Source: Actinomycetales bacterium
GTDB taxonomy: Bacteria; Actinomycetota; Actinomycetes; Actinomycetales; Kineosporiaceae
Assembly: GCA_012719445.1 (NCBI GenBank)
Contig: JAAYAH010000137.1
Coordinates: 20,406 to 84,405 of the forward strand
Direction: 5' to 3'
DNA: 64,000 nt
The notes beneath the pieces are model-generated. The model was given only the letters and a program-made list of their open reading frames with translations. It did no database searches and had not been told where the DNA came from. A program made the translations under genes and the position numbers. Below, one piece after another: positions 33,753 through 42,115 of this stretch; within the stretch, counting starts at the first letter, position 1, and each line of letters opens with the position of its first letter.

Positions 33753-34649
33753 TCAGGACGCGGACCGGGACTTCAGCAGTCGGGCGATGTCCGCGACGGC
33801 CGAGTTCAGGGCGTCGATCCTGGAGTTGACGGCGTCGAAGTCGTTGGCCTCCTGGCTTCGGAGGCCCACCACCATCTGTTCGAGGGCTGCCATCGACGCG
33901 ACCAGGTTCTTCGTCCGTGAACCGAGGTTGTCGAGCTTGGTGTCGGCCTTGGCCAGGGCCTGGGCGGGTGTCCAGTTCGGAGTGGGATCGTCCGGGGTGG
34001 GGTCGTTCTCGTTCACCACGACCTTCACGCCCGTCCAGTTGAGTCTGACGTCGTCCTTGGTGAGTGGCATCGTCTCGCCTTTCTGTCGAGCCCTGACGGC
34101 CGGGATGATCTCCGAGGTCAGTTGGGTGATGCGGGCGGGTCCTGGGCACTCCTTTCCACGGGACGGCGACCACCTCTGGCCGCCGGACACCCGCCAGGGG
34201 TCGACGCCCTGGCGGTGGTAGGCGACACCCCGTCGGCCCGGTCGAGAGTCGGGGACGAGGCTCGCCGGGATGCCCCTGCCGTGGCAGGTCCACGAGGAGG
34301 GGCAGCCGGCGTGCGCCTCCGCCGAGCACTCCCAGGTGAGCAGGGTCACGAGCGCCTCGGCCTGCGCCGGCGTCCACCGGGCGATGTCGGCAGCCCGGAC
34401 TGGGGCGTTGTCCGCGGTCTCGATGCTGATCGCCGTGGGATTCGCGGCCAGGTTCGCGTCCGCCTGCCGCCCCCTGTCCTGCCACTGCCAGATCACGCCG
34501 TCGAGGTCGCGGCTCGCGTCGGACCCCCACCTGCCGCCGATGCCGTAGTGGGACTCGGTGCCGTCGTAGCCTCCGGCCCGGAACATCGTGTCAGTGGAGT
34601 GCAGATAACCCACCATGGTGTGCACGATGACCAGGTCGTGCCCTGTCAT
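33753..34649 (-). CDS. N-acetylmuramoyl-L-alanine amidase (endolysin-like)
   Basis: A 298-residue protein. Residues 1-185 resemble the amidase_2/PGRP zinc fold: LVIVHTMVGYLHS supplies the first His, TCHGRGIPASLVPD the second and KECPGPARI the Cys ligand; SHYGIGG is also typical. No signal peptide, as in phage endolysins. From about residue 195 (MPLTKDDVRLNW) the sequence changes to a linker and coiled-coil-like tail. That Met has its own AAAGGCGAG upstream, so a second, internal product or an old gene fusion is possible. ATG 34649 has AAGGAA upstream. Probably phage-derived, with no other phage genes nearby. Confidence 0.75.
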   Translation of the reverse strand: MTGHDLVIVHTMVGYLHSTDTMFRAGGYDGTESHYGIGGRWGSDASRDLDGVIWQWQDRGRQADANLAANPTAISIETADNAPVRAADIARWTPAQAEALVTLLTWECSAEAHAGCPSSWTCHGRGIPASLVPDSRPGRRGVAYHRQGVDPWRVSGGQRWSPSRGKECPGPARITQLTSEIIPAVRARQKGETMPLTKDDVRLNWTGVKVVVNENDPTPDDPTPNWTPAQALAKADTKLDNLGSRTKNLVASMAALEQMVVGLRSQEANDFDAVNSRIDALNSAVADIARLLKSRSAS

Positions 34650-35059
34650 GGCGGGTTCCTTCTGCTTTCCGAGAGGTTTCCAGGATGCCTCGGGGCAGCG
34701 TTTCACGCCCATGCTCCATCTCCTGTGCACGAGATTCTCGGACGGCCGCAGAGAAAGGGTCGCAACTGGTGTGGGTGTTGTGTTCGCCCGGTCGCGCCGA
34801 ACTGTCGGCGCAGCGGTCGGGTGGCATGGAGAACAAAGGACCGGGGTATGGGTCGACCATCCGGTCCGGGTTGCCGCTCTTCGAGCCTATACGTGTCGCA
34901 CGGGTTGGCAACAGGTATTTCTCGATGAATCTCTTTCCATTCGGGGTGTGCTGTTTCTGAAAAAGGGCCGACGCGAACAAAGCGCCCAGGTACCGACGTA
35001 AGGCCGGAATGCCGGTCAAGACCCGTGATCGTCGATCGTTCAATGACCGGGTGTGCGGC
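34650..35059. other. AT-richer non-coding interval upstream of the amidase
   Basis: One of the least GC-rich parts of the window, with runs such as CTGTTTCTGAAAAAGGG and ATTTCTCGATGAATC. Open frames here lack ribosome binding sites. No tRNA, attachment-site repeat or transposase remnant could be recognised. The composition, together with the lone endolysin-like gene, is compatible with a vestige of mobile DNA. Confidence 0.4.
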
Positions 35060-35092
35060 GGGTGTTCCCCGGGGTGAGCCCGGGGAACACCC
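35060..35092. terminator. perfect 14-bp hairpin upstream of the SGNH hydrolase gene
   Basis: GGGTGTTCCCCGGG (35060-35073) pairs perfectly with CCCGGGGAACACCC (35079-35092) around a five-base loop. It lies 110 bases before the SGNH hydrolase start. No gene ends next to it, so its role as terminator, 5'-leader structure or remnant is unclear. Confidence 0.5.
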
Positions 35093-35202
35093 GGGAGGGT
35101 CGCCGTGCGGGTGTCTCCTCCGGGGGGCGGGTGACCTGCGAGGGCGGGGGATGCGCGGGGCGAGGTGGTCCGGTTCGTGGGGCGACGGGATGATGTGTCC
35201 CC

Positions 35203-36447
35203 GTGAGCGGTCGATGGGTGATCACGTGGGCGTCGTCGCAGCAACCGGCGACGCCCGAGAACCTGCCGCCTGCGCCGTTCACCCGGGACGGCATCGCGCT
35301 GGTGGACTGCACGCTGCGGCAGACCGTCCGGCTGTCCGCGGGCGGTGCCCGGCTGCGAGTCCGCCTCGCCAACAGCTTCGGGCGGCGGCCGATCGCCGTC
35401 ACGGCAGGGTCGCTCGCCCACCCGGTCGGCGGCCTGGCCGGGGCGGCGGCGATCCGGCGGGAGACCTCCCGGCCGCTGACCTTCGACGGCAGCCGGTCGG
35501 TCACCCTCCCCGCCGGGGCACGGGTGGTGTCCGATCCGGTGGTGTTCGAGGCGGCTCCGGCGACCAATCTCAGCGTCACGGTGCATCTCGCGGACGGCCA
35601 GGCGACGACCGGACTGACCTGCCACCCCGGGTCCAGGACCACCTCACACCTGTGCCGGGGCCGTCACGTCGAGGCGCAGCACCTGCCCGGTGCGGTCGCG
35701 ACCGAGCACTGGTACCTGCTCGACGGGATCGAGACCTGGGCACCGGAGGGCCTGGCCGCGGTCGTGGTGCTCGGCGACTCGCTGACCGACGGCCGGGGCT
35801 CCACAACGGACGGGAACGATCGCTGGCCGGACCGGTTGGTCGACCGGTTGCTGGGCCGGTCCGGACCGGCGCGGGGGGCGGTCGACCCGGCTGTGGTGAA
35901 CCTGGGGACCGGTGGCAGCCGGGTGCTCCTGGACGGCATCGGCCCGAGCGCGCTGTCCCGGCTGGACCGGGACGTGCTGGACCAGGAGGGGATCGCCTCG
36001 CTGGTGGTCTTCCACGGGGTCAACGACATCGGCACGGCCGAAGCCGCCGTCGAGGAGCAGGCACGGGTCACCGCGGACCTCGTCGGCGCCTACCAGGAGA
36101 TCGTCGACCGGGCCCGTGCCCGCGGGATCCGGGTCCACGGTGCGACCCTCCTGCCCTTCGGCGGCAACGACCCCTACGACGACCCCGCGGGACGGCGGGA
36201 GGCGACCCGGCAGGCCGTCAACGCCTGGATCCGCGGCAGCGACCGGTTCGACGCCGTGATCGACTTCGACCGGGTGGTGCGCGACCGGGCACGGCCGGGG
36301 CGGCTCCGGGCCGATGTCGACAGCGGCGATCACCTGCACCTGAACCCCGTGGGCTACCGGATGCTGGCCGACGCCGTCCCCCTCCGGCTCCTCGACCACC
36401 GGCTGGCCGCTCCCGATCCCGGCGACGGGGCGGGCGCCGTAGGTTGA
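35203..36447 (+). CDS. SGNH/GDSL-type hydrolase
   Basis: A 414-residue esterase-like protein. After an N-terminal beta-rich accessory domain (about 1-180), the SGNH hydrolase domain carries the nucleophile block VVLGDSLTDGRGS (about 188-200), the oxyanion-hole motif GTGGSRVL, the HGVNDIG block and the C-terminal DHLHLNPVGY with catalytic Asp and His. All four blocks are intact. GTG 35203 start. There is no obvious signal peptide, so it may act in the cytoplasm or leave by another route. Close relatives act on acylated sugars or lipids; the substrate is unknown. Confidence 0.88.
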   Translation: MSGRWVITWASSQQPATPENLPPAPFTRDGIALVDCTLRQTVRLSAGGARLRVRLANSFGRRPIAVTAGSLAHPVGGLAGAAAIRRETSRPLTFDGSRSVTLPAGARVVSDPVVFEAAPATNLSVTVHLADGQATTGLTCHPGSRTTSHLCRGRHVEAQHLPGAVATEHWYLLDGIETWAPEGLAAVVVLGDSLTDGRGSTTDGNDRWPDRLVDRLLGRSGPARGAVDPAVVNLGTGGSRVLLDGIGPSALSRLDRDVLDQEGIASLVVFHGVNDIGTAEAAVEEQARVTADLVGAYQEIVDRARARGIRVHGATLLPFGGNDPYDDPAGRREATRQAVNAWIRGSDRFDAVIDFDRVVRDRARPGRLRADVDSGDHLHLNPVGYRMLADAVPLRLLDHRLAAPDPGDGAGAVG

Positions 36448-36451
36448 GGTG

Positions 36452-37000
36452 ATGCCCCGCCTCATCGTGATCAACGGTCCTCCCGGGTGCGGCAAGTCCA
36501 CGCTGGCGGCCCGGTACGTGGCCGATCACCCGCTCGCACTCGACCTCGACATCGACCGGGTGCGCGGCTGTCTCGGCCGCTGGCTGTCGACGCCGCAGGA
36601 GGCGGGACGGCGGGCCCGGGCCATCGCCCTGGCCTCCGGCCGGGTGCACCTGACGGCGGGGTACGACGTCGTTGTGCCGCAGTACCTGGGACGGACGGAG
36701 TTCCTCGAGCAGCTCGAGGAGGTCGCGGACGAGACCGGGGCGGACTTCCACGAGATCGTCCTGATGGACACCCGGGAGAACGCCGTGCGCCGCTTCGTCG
36801 AACGTGCCCGCACCTCGACCGAGCAGGTCCACCTCGACGCGCGGGAACTGGTGGACCGATGCGGTGGCGTCGACGTGCTCGCCGAGCTGTACGACCGGTT
36901 GCTCGACGTGCTGGCGGCTCGTCCCGCCGCGACGGTGCTGCGGATCGAGGAGGGACGGGTGGACGACACCTACCGGGACCTGCTGGCTGCGGTCACGTGA
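36452..37000 (+). CDS. P-loop kinase-like ATPase
   Basis: A 182-residue protein starting PRLIVINGPPGCGKSTLA, a Walker A motif followed by ALDLDIDRVRGCLG. This layout is typical of the AAA_33/zeta-toxin-like or gluconate/shikimate kinase-like small P-loop proteins. The later part is helical with an Arg-rich lid-like segment (RRFVERARTST). ATG 36452 has GAGG upstream and lies four bases after the SGNH gene, so they form an operon. The substrate (nucleotide, sugar or protein) cannot be told from sequence. Confidence 0.75.
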   Translation: MPRLIVINGPPGCGKSTLAARYVADHPLALDLDIDRVRGCLGRWLSTPQEAGRRARAIALASGRVHLTAGYDVVVPQYLGRTEFLEQLEEVADETGADFHEIVLMDTRENAVRRFVERARTSTEQVHLDARELVDRCGGVDVLAELYDRLLDVLAARPAATVLRIEEGRVDDTYRDLLAAVT

Positions 37001-37016
37001 CCGCGCGCTGGAGTCG

Positions 37017-37895
37017 TCAGCCGCACTGGAGGATGAGCCAGCTCGCGTCCCAGTTCTGGGCGGCGAGGTCCTCGTCGCGGATCCAGTAGTAGAGCCGGCC
37101 GGCGTCACCCCACATCATGCCGACGTCGTCCTCGGAGTCGACCTGGAGGAGCAGTCGCCACGCGGCGGCTCCCTCCCGGAGCGCCTCGGCCCGAGGGCCT
37201 TCGTAGCCGCTGGGATTGCCGCAGTACAGCCCGTTGCTCACCAGTTGGCATTCGAGCTGCATCTCGCCCTGGACCGGCTCCGGGTGTCCGAGCATCCGGT
37301 GGAACGTGGCCCCGGGCTCGTCGAAGAGCTCGACGTAGGCGCACCACTGCTCGTCGTCGGGCAGCAGGCGCTGGACGGCGCGCGACCGGCCCGACGCCCA
37401 GGTCCACTCCGTCGCGGCGGTGAGTCCCCTGACGCCGAACCGGGCGTGCTCGGGGACGTCGTCCGGGAACTCCTGGCGGAACAGCGGCGTGCCCTGCGGG
37501 GTGCAGGTGACGGCCCACCCGCCACGGTCCTCGGGGTCGAACCCCCACACCCCGTGTTCTGCGGAGTCGTAGAAGAACGACAGCAGGCCGGCGCGGGGGA
37601 GGGTGCCCTCGAGGTCGAAGGGGCACACCTCCGCGAGGTCCACCTGCGCGATGAACGCCAGCGGCGCACCGCGGAACCGCGGCCACGCGAAGGAGGCCGG
37701 GAGGTCAGGCCGCCCGCCGAGCCGGGAGGCTCCCGTCGCGGCCTGCTCGTCGACGTCCTCGTCGACCGGGTGGGTGGACAACCGGATGCTGGGGCGCCGA
37801 AGGGCCACGAGGTCCGCCACCTGGTCGCCGAGGCCCGCCGCGCGGAGTTGGTCGACGACAGCCGGGTCGCCGGGGTCCACCTCGCTGTAGATCAT
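37017..37895 (-). CDS. YwqG (DUF1963) family protein
   Basis: A 292-residue soluble protein. SRLGGRPDLPASFAWPRFRG and LAFIAQVDLAEV are hallmarks of the YwqG/DUF1963 family, and GLLSFFYDSAE, LGHPEPVQGEMQLECQLVSN and LLLQVDSEDDVGMMWGDAG near the C-terminus are its other conserved blocks. Biochemical function is unknown; members are often found in accessory and toxin-related contexts. No clear ribosome binding site before ATG 37895. Convergent with the P-loop gene and 27 bp downstream of the Clp_N gene on the same strand. Confidence 0.85.
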   Translation of the reverse strand: MIYSEVDPGDPAVVDQLRAAGLGDQVADLVALRRPSIRLSTHPVDEDVDEQAATGASRLGGRPDLPASFAWPRFRGAPLAFIAQVDLAEVCPFDLEGTLPRAGLLSFFYDSAEHGVWGFDPEDRGGWAVTCTPQGTPLFRQEFPDDVPEHARFGVRGLTAATEWTWASGRSRAVQRLLPDDEQWCAYVELFDEPGATFHRMLGHPEPVQGEMQLECQLVSNGLYCGNPSGYEGPRAEALREGAAAWRLLLQVDSEDDVGMMWGDAGRLYYWIRDEDLAAQNWDASWLILQCG

Positions 37896-37922
37896 GGTTC
37901 GGCATCGTACCCGCCGGTCGGG

Positions 37923-38663
37923 TCACTCCTGCTGACGAGCGGCCTGCACGGCGGCGAGGGCGGCGATGACCTGGGTCTCGACGGTCGTCTTGTCCAGGCC
38001 GAGGTCGGTGAGCACCCCGGCGCCGTCCTCGTGTTCGAGCAGCGCGAGCAGGATGTGCTCGGTGCCGATGTAGTTGTGGCCCATCCGCAGCGCCTGCCGG
38101 AAGGTGAGTTCCAGCGCCTTGCGGGCCCTGGCGCTGAACGGGATCAGCGGGGACGTCTCCTCGGCGGCGGGTGGCAGCTTCGCCGTCGCGGCCTCCCGCA
38201 CGGTCTCCTGGGACAGGCCCTGGGTCCGGAACACCTGCCCGGAGATCGCCTCGGGTTCGCTGAGCAGGCCGAGCACCAGGTGCTCGGGCTCGATCTCGGT
38301 GTTGCCGGCTGCCCTGGCCTCGTTCTGGGCGGCCATCACGACGTGGCGCGCCCGGGGGGTGAACCGGGTGAACCCCTGCTCGGGGTCGAGGTCGGACGGC
38401 TCACCGGGCCCCTTGGCCACGAAGCGCTTCTGGGCGGCCTGCTTGGTGACCCCCATCCGCTTGCCGATCTCGGTCCAGGAGGCGCCCGAGCGCCTGGCCT
38501 GGTCGACGAAGTGGCCGATGAGGTGGTCCGCCACCTCGTCGAGGTGCTCCGCGGCGAGGACCGCGTCGGTGAGCTGGTCGAGGGCGTCGGTGTGCACCTT
38601 CTTGATCGCATCGATCAGATCGTCGAGTCTGATCCGGTTCGTCGGGTGCGCGGGTTCCGTCAT
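37923..38663 (-). CDS. Clp N-domain protein with N-terminal HTH
   Basis: A 246-residue protein. The first 80 residues hold a helix-turn-helix (RRSGASWTEIGKRMGVTKQA then AQKRFVAK). The rest is a double Clp_N (ClpA/ClpC N-terminal) repeat: RFTPRARHVVMAAQNEARAA with IEPEHLVLGLL, then FSARARKALELTFRQALRMG with GTEHILLALLEHEDGAG. It has no AAA+ domain, so it likely acts as a regulator or adaptor linked to Clp substrate recognition. The promoter abuts the start codon, predicting a leaderless mRNA, and is embedded in GTTGAC repeats it probably binds itself. Confidence 0.88.
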   Translation of the reverse strand: MTEPAHPTNRIRLDDLIDAIKKVHTDALDQLTDAVLAAEHLDEVADHLIGHFVDQARRSGASWTEIGKRMGVTKQAAQKRFVAKGPGEPSDLDPEQGFTRFTPRARHVVMAAQNEARAAGNTEIEPEHLVLGLLSEPEAISGQVFRTQGLSQETVREAATAKLPPAAEETSPLIPFSARARKALELTFRQALRMGHNYIGTEHILLALLEHEDGAGVLTDLGLDKTTVETQVIAALAAVQAARQQE

Positions 38664-38710
38664 GCGTCAACTCTAGGTTGACGACCCATGGTCGTCAACC
38701 GTGGGTTGAC
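38664..38710 (-). promoter_or_regulatory. leaderless promoter with four GTTGAC half-sites
   Basis: On the minus strand: TTGACG, a 17-base spacer, TAGAGT, six bases, then the ATG of the Clp_N gene, so transcription should start at the A of ATG. Four half-sites occupy it as two GTCAAC-N5-GTTGAC units (38666-38682 and 38694-38710). The inner pair also forms an 11-bp inverted repeat around CAT. A strong candidate for autoregulation. Confidence 0.7.
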
Positions 38711-39540
38711 GCTCTCCCGAGGTGTCCTGACCGCTCCGCCCTGTCGGCCCGGGCCAGGGCAGCCTCCAGCCGGCGGAGCAGCGACGAGCACTCGGCCTCG
38801 ATGCGCTCGGAGAGCCGGGCGGCGGTGTGGACGATCTCCCAGCGGCGCAGGGTGGGCACGGAAACCCGGCCGAGCCGCCGGTAGGCGCGGAGGTACCGGT
38901 GCACGATGTCGTTCCGCAGCGGCGGGGCGAGGACCCGCATCACCAGCGGGGAACCGGGCGGAGGGGACGCGTGGCGGTGCAGGACCAGGGTGCGGGCCAC
39001 GTCACCCACCGGGTCGCCGCGAGCGGCGTTCCCCCAGTCGATGACGACGGGGGAGTTGCCGCGGTCGAGGATGTTGCCGAGGTGGAGGTCGCCGTGGCAG
39101 AGCCGGTCGCCGTCGGGCAGTCCGTCCAGCGTCGAGAGGGCGAAGGACCGGAGCCGGTCGGGGAGACCGGCAGCTGCCCGGATCCGGCCGTCGAGCTCCG
39201 CCCTGAGGTCCGGGAGGGCCGCCGGCGCCGAGACCGCGTGCACCCTGGCGTGCACGGCGGCCATCAGCGGCCCGGCGGAGTGGAGCCGCCACGGGCTGCG
39301 CGCCAGGGTCGACAGCAGGTCGGCGCCCGGAATGCGTTCCATCACCAGCCCCGGCCGGTCCCGGGTCGTCACGATGCCGACGGGCCTCGGGACCAGGCCG
39401 TCGTGCCCCGCCAACGCCCGCATCGCGGCCAGTTCACGGTGCAGGCCGGTCTCGGGGAAGCCCGGGCGGAGGAGCTTCAGCACGGCTCCGTCCGGTCGCA
39501 GGAACACCTCGGCCTCCCGGCCCTGCCCCAGCAGCTCCAC
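38695..39540 (-). CDS. aminoglycoside phosphotransferase (APH)-like kinase
   Basis: A 281-residue small-molecule kinase fold protein. VLKLLRPGFPETGLHRELAA is the nucleotide-binding Lys/Glu region, LCHGDLHLGNILDRG the catalytic loop (HGDxHxxN) and VVIDWGNAARGDP the metal-binding DW motif. GTG 39540 has GAGAGGAG upstream. Such proteins phosphorylate aminoglycosides, choline, homoserine and others; the substrate here is unknown and resistance should not be assumed. Its final codons and stop lie inside the GTTGAC operator of the downstream Clp_N gene. Confidence 0.85.
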   Translation of the reverse strand: MELLGQGREAEVFLRPDGAVLKLLRPGFPETGLHRELAAMRALAGHDGLVPRPVGIVTTRDRPGLVMERIPGADLLSTLARSPWRLHSAGPLMAAVHARVHAVSAPAALPDLRAELDGRIRAAAGLPDRLRSFALSTLDGLPDGDRLCHGDLHLGNILDRGNSPVVIDWGNAARGDPVGDVARTLVLHRHASPPPGSPLVMRVLAPPLRNDIVHRYLRAYRRLGRVSVPTLRRWEIVHTAARLSERIEAECSSLLRRLEAALARADRAERSGHLGRASTHG

Positions 39541-39693
39541 CAGGTGCTCCTCTCCGCCCGCCCCACGGGTGACCCTATGCCGGGGAACCGGGACGGTCTC
39601 CGGTTCCGGCCCGGCTGCCCGGCCTGCCGGCTCCGGGAACCGTCGTGACGTCCGGACGACCGGCCGGACGACCAGGTGAGGAGACTCCGTCCG

Positions 39694-40044
39694 TCACCAG
39701 ACCAGGCAGAACGGGTGGCCGACCGGGTCGGCGTAGACCCGGATGGTCTCACCCCCTCCGGGCAGCCTCGTCGCCCCGGCCTGTTCGGCCCGTCCGACGG
39801 CCGCCCCGAGGTCGGGCACCAGGAGGTCGAGGTGGAGCTGCTGCGGGTAGACCGGGTCCGGCCAGCGAGCGGGCACGTGGTCGTCGGCTCGCTGGAAGGC
39901 GATCTGCCAACCCTCGGGAGTCGCCGTGGTGACCCACTCGTCGTCCGCGTCGGTCACGGTGACCCCGGCGACCTGCTCGTAGAACGCGGACAGCCCCTTC
40001 ACGTCCGGGGTGTCCAGCACGATGATGTCGAGTTCTCCCACCAT
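39694..40044 (-). CDS. VOC (glyoxalase/bleomycin resistance) superfamily protein
   Basis: A 116-residue single-domain VOC protein. DIIVLDTPDVKGLSAFYEQV is the first beta-alpha-beta module and VYADPVGHPFCLVW the conserved end with DPxGHPF. ATG 40044 has GAGGA eight bases upstream. The YPQQLHLDLLVPDLGAAV segment provides the central metal-side His. Function within the superfamily (isomerase, dioxygenase or ligand binder) cannot be told. Stands alone, 153 bp upstream of the APH-like gene on the same strand. Confidence 0.85.
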   Translation of the reverse strand: MVGELDIIVLDTPDVKGLSAFYEQVAGVTVTDADDEWVTTATPEGWQIAFQRADDHVPARWPDPVYPQQLHLDLLVPDLGAAVGRAEQAGATRLPGGGETIRVYADPVGHPFCLVW

Positions 40045-40222
40045 CCCGTCATCCTCGGGCAGGGTCACGACTTTCTCGACCGGAGAGGACGGCACTCCCC
40101 GCCGCGCGCTGTGGCGGACGGGGATCCCGACCGTCCGGACCGTGGCGGGCGGGTGGCCGGTGGCCGGGACGGCCCGGCCGGATAGCCTCGACGTGTTCCG
40201 CGGCGGAGGGAGGCGGCTGGCG

Positions 40223-40795
40223 GTGGCGACTGTCGAGCGTGTCGGTGGACCGGGCCTGCTGGTGATCGACCTGCAGGCGGAGGTCGTCGAGAGGTGCGTC
40301 GACCGGGACGGCGTGCTGGACCGGACCGCGACGGCGATCGACCGGGCGCGGGCCGACGACGTCCCCGTCGTCTTCGTGCAGCACCAGAGCTCGCACCTCC
40401 GGCCGGGGACGGACGGCTGGCGGTTCGCTCCCGGCATCACCCCGGCACCGGGGGAGACCGTCGTCGCGAAGAGATACCGCGACTCCTTCGCCGGGACGGC
40501 GCTGGAGGAGGTCCTGGCCGCGGCCCACGTCACCCACCTGGTCATCGTGGGGGCGATGTCCGACTACTGCGTCCGCACCACGATGCAGCGGGCCGCTGCG
40601 GACGGGTACGACGTGACCCTCGTCCAGGACTGCCACACCACCGAGGACGCCGAGTTCGACGGCATCCGGATCACCGGTCAGCAGATCATCGCGCACACGA
40701 ACCTCTACCTGAGGGGCCTGATCTACCCCGGCCAGACCGTCGGGATCGCCCGGCACGACGCGCCAGGGCTGTTCCGCCTGCCGACCCGCGCCTGA
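40223..40795 (+). CDS. isochorismatase-like cysteine hydrolase
   Basis: A 190-residue hydrolase. The catalytic triad is visible as Asp in LLVIDLQAE, Lys in VVAKRYRDSF and Cys in GAMSDYCVRTTMQ; the cis-peptide region precedes the Cys. GTG 40223 has GGAGGGAGG upstream. Members hydrolyse amides or vinyl ethers such as nicotinamide, ureidoacrylate or isochorismate; the substrate is not predictable here. It is followed by an 18-bp direct repeat and then the decayed GH13 gene on the opposite strand. Confidence 0.88.
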   Translation: MATVERVGGPGLLVIDLQAEVVERCVDRDGVLDRTATAIDRARADDVPVVFVQHQSSHLRPGTDGWRFAPGITPAPGETVVAKRYRDSFAGTALEEVLAAAHVTHLVIVGAMSDYCVRTTMQRAAADGYDVTLVQDCHTTEDAEFDGIRITGQQIIAHTNLYLRGLIYPGQTVGIARHDAPGLFRLPTRA

Positions 40796-40830
40796 CCGCG
40801 GGGCGACCATCACCTGACCGCGGGGCGACC
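40791..40830. repeat. 18-bp direct repeat after the isochorismatase gene
   Basis: CCTGACCGCGGGGCGACC occurs at 40791-40808 and 40813-40830, separated by ATCA. The first copy includes the stop codon of the isochorismatase-like gene. Confidence 0.75.
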
Positions 40831-40936
40831 CCCGCCGTGATCGCTGTCTCGGGGCCGGAACGACCGGGCACGCGACCGTACTCGCTCGTAGCCGACGATC
40901 ACGATGCTGCACCTCGCCGTCGGACACGGACCCGGG

Positions 40937-41982
40937 TCAGAGCAGCCGGCGCTCACCCGGCCGGGTCACCCGCAGCCACCGGTAGCCGTACCCGTCGAGG
41001 TCGAGGTTCTCGCCCATGCCGATCTCCTCGCCGTAGAACAGCACCGGGGTGTCCGGAAGGGAGAACAGCAGGCTGTAGACCAGGCGCAGCCGACGCTGGT
41101 CGCCGGCGAGCATCGGTGGCAGCCTGCGTCGCAGCCCGCGGCCGAAGGACTGCATCCGCTCCTCGTCGCCGAAGGCCGTGAACACCTCCGCCCGCTCGTC
41201 GTCGGTCAGCTTGTCGAGGGTGAGCTCGTCGTGGTTGCGCACGAAGGTCGCCCACTGGCAGTCCGTCGGGATGTCGGGCCGTCCCCGCAGCGCCTCGGTC
41301 AGCGGGCCGGCGTCCCCGCGGGCGAGGGACAGGTAGAGCTTCTGCATGACGACGACGTCGAACTGCATGGTCAGCTCGTCGCCACCGGCACCGCCGAAGT
41401 AGGCGCGCTGGTCGGCGTGCGGCAGGTTCACCTCGCCGAGCAGGATCGCGTCGCCGGTGCGTCGGGTCAGGACCCGCCGCAGCGCGCGCAGGTACCCATG
41501 GGTGTCCTGGTCCCGGCCGTGCCCGTCGGACGGCGGCTCGACGAGGAACGGGACGGCGTCCACCCGGAACCCGGAGAGGCCGAGCTGCATCCAGAAGCCC
41601 ATGATCTTCGCGATCTCGTCCCTGACCTCGGGGTTCCGGATGTCGAGCTCCGGCTGCTGCCGGTAGAAGTGGTGCAGGTAGTACTGTCCGCTGCCCTCGT
41701 CGAGGGTCCACACGTCCTGTTCGGCATCGGGGAACACCGGCTCCAGCCCGGGCTCCCGCCGCGGCTCGTCGGCCCACACGTACCAGTCCCGGTACGGTGA
41801 CTCGCGGCTGGAGCGGGCCGAGCGGAACCACGGGTGCCGGTCCGAGGTGTGGTTGACGACGAGATCGGCGATGACCCGCATCCCCCGGTCCCGTCGCCGT
41901 CCCAGTCGAGGAAGGTCTCGACGTCCAGGCAGTAGACGACGGCGGTCTTCCACCACAGGTCGCTGGTCTCGGTGATCCTCAC
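40937..41982 (-). pseudogene. GH13 alpha-amylase/trehalose synthase-like gene with two internal deletions
   Basis: A decayed gene. From GTG 41982 the frame reads RITETSDLWWKTAVVYCLDV to DWDGDG, the normal start of this GH13 subfamily, then shifts frame near 41888 and resumes at RGMRVIADLVVNHTSD. The roughly 65 residues usually in between (first catalytic-barrel strands) are missing. The second frame runs well through GFRVDAVPF, LLGEVNLP and VRNHDELTLDKL to GMGENLDLDG, where it joins GYGYRWLRVTRPGERRLL, the family's extreme C-terminus; about 160 residues are absent. Without the barrel start and frame it cannot be active. Deletion sizes are estimated from memory of the family. Confidence 0.8.
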
Positions 41983-42115
41983 GGACGGTCCCCTGCCCGG
42001 GAGCGGCCGGGGCATGCCGGGTCCCGGAGCGGCCGCCCCGTCGTGGTCCGGAGGTCCGCCGCCGGAGTTCCGGGACCGGTGGCGTCGGGGAACGATCGAT
42101 CGCAATACTGGCTCT

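Noticed and set aside
33753..35092. Prophage
   Set aside because: Only one lysis-like gene; no structural, integrase or replication genes and no attachment repeats seen.
38695..39540. APH-like kinase as an antibiotic resistance gene
   Set aside because: The catalytic motifs fit the broad fold, but nothing in sequence or context identifies an aminoglycoside substrate.
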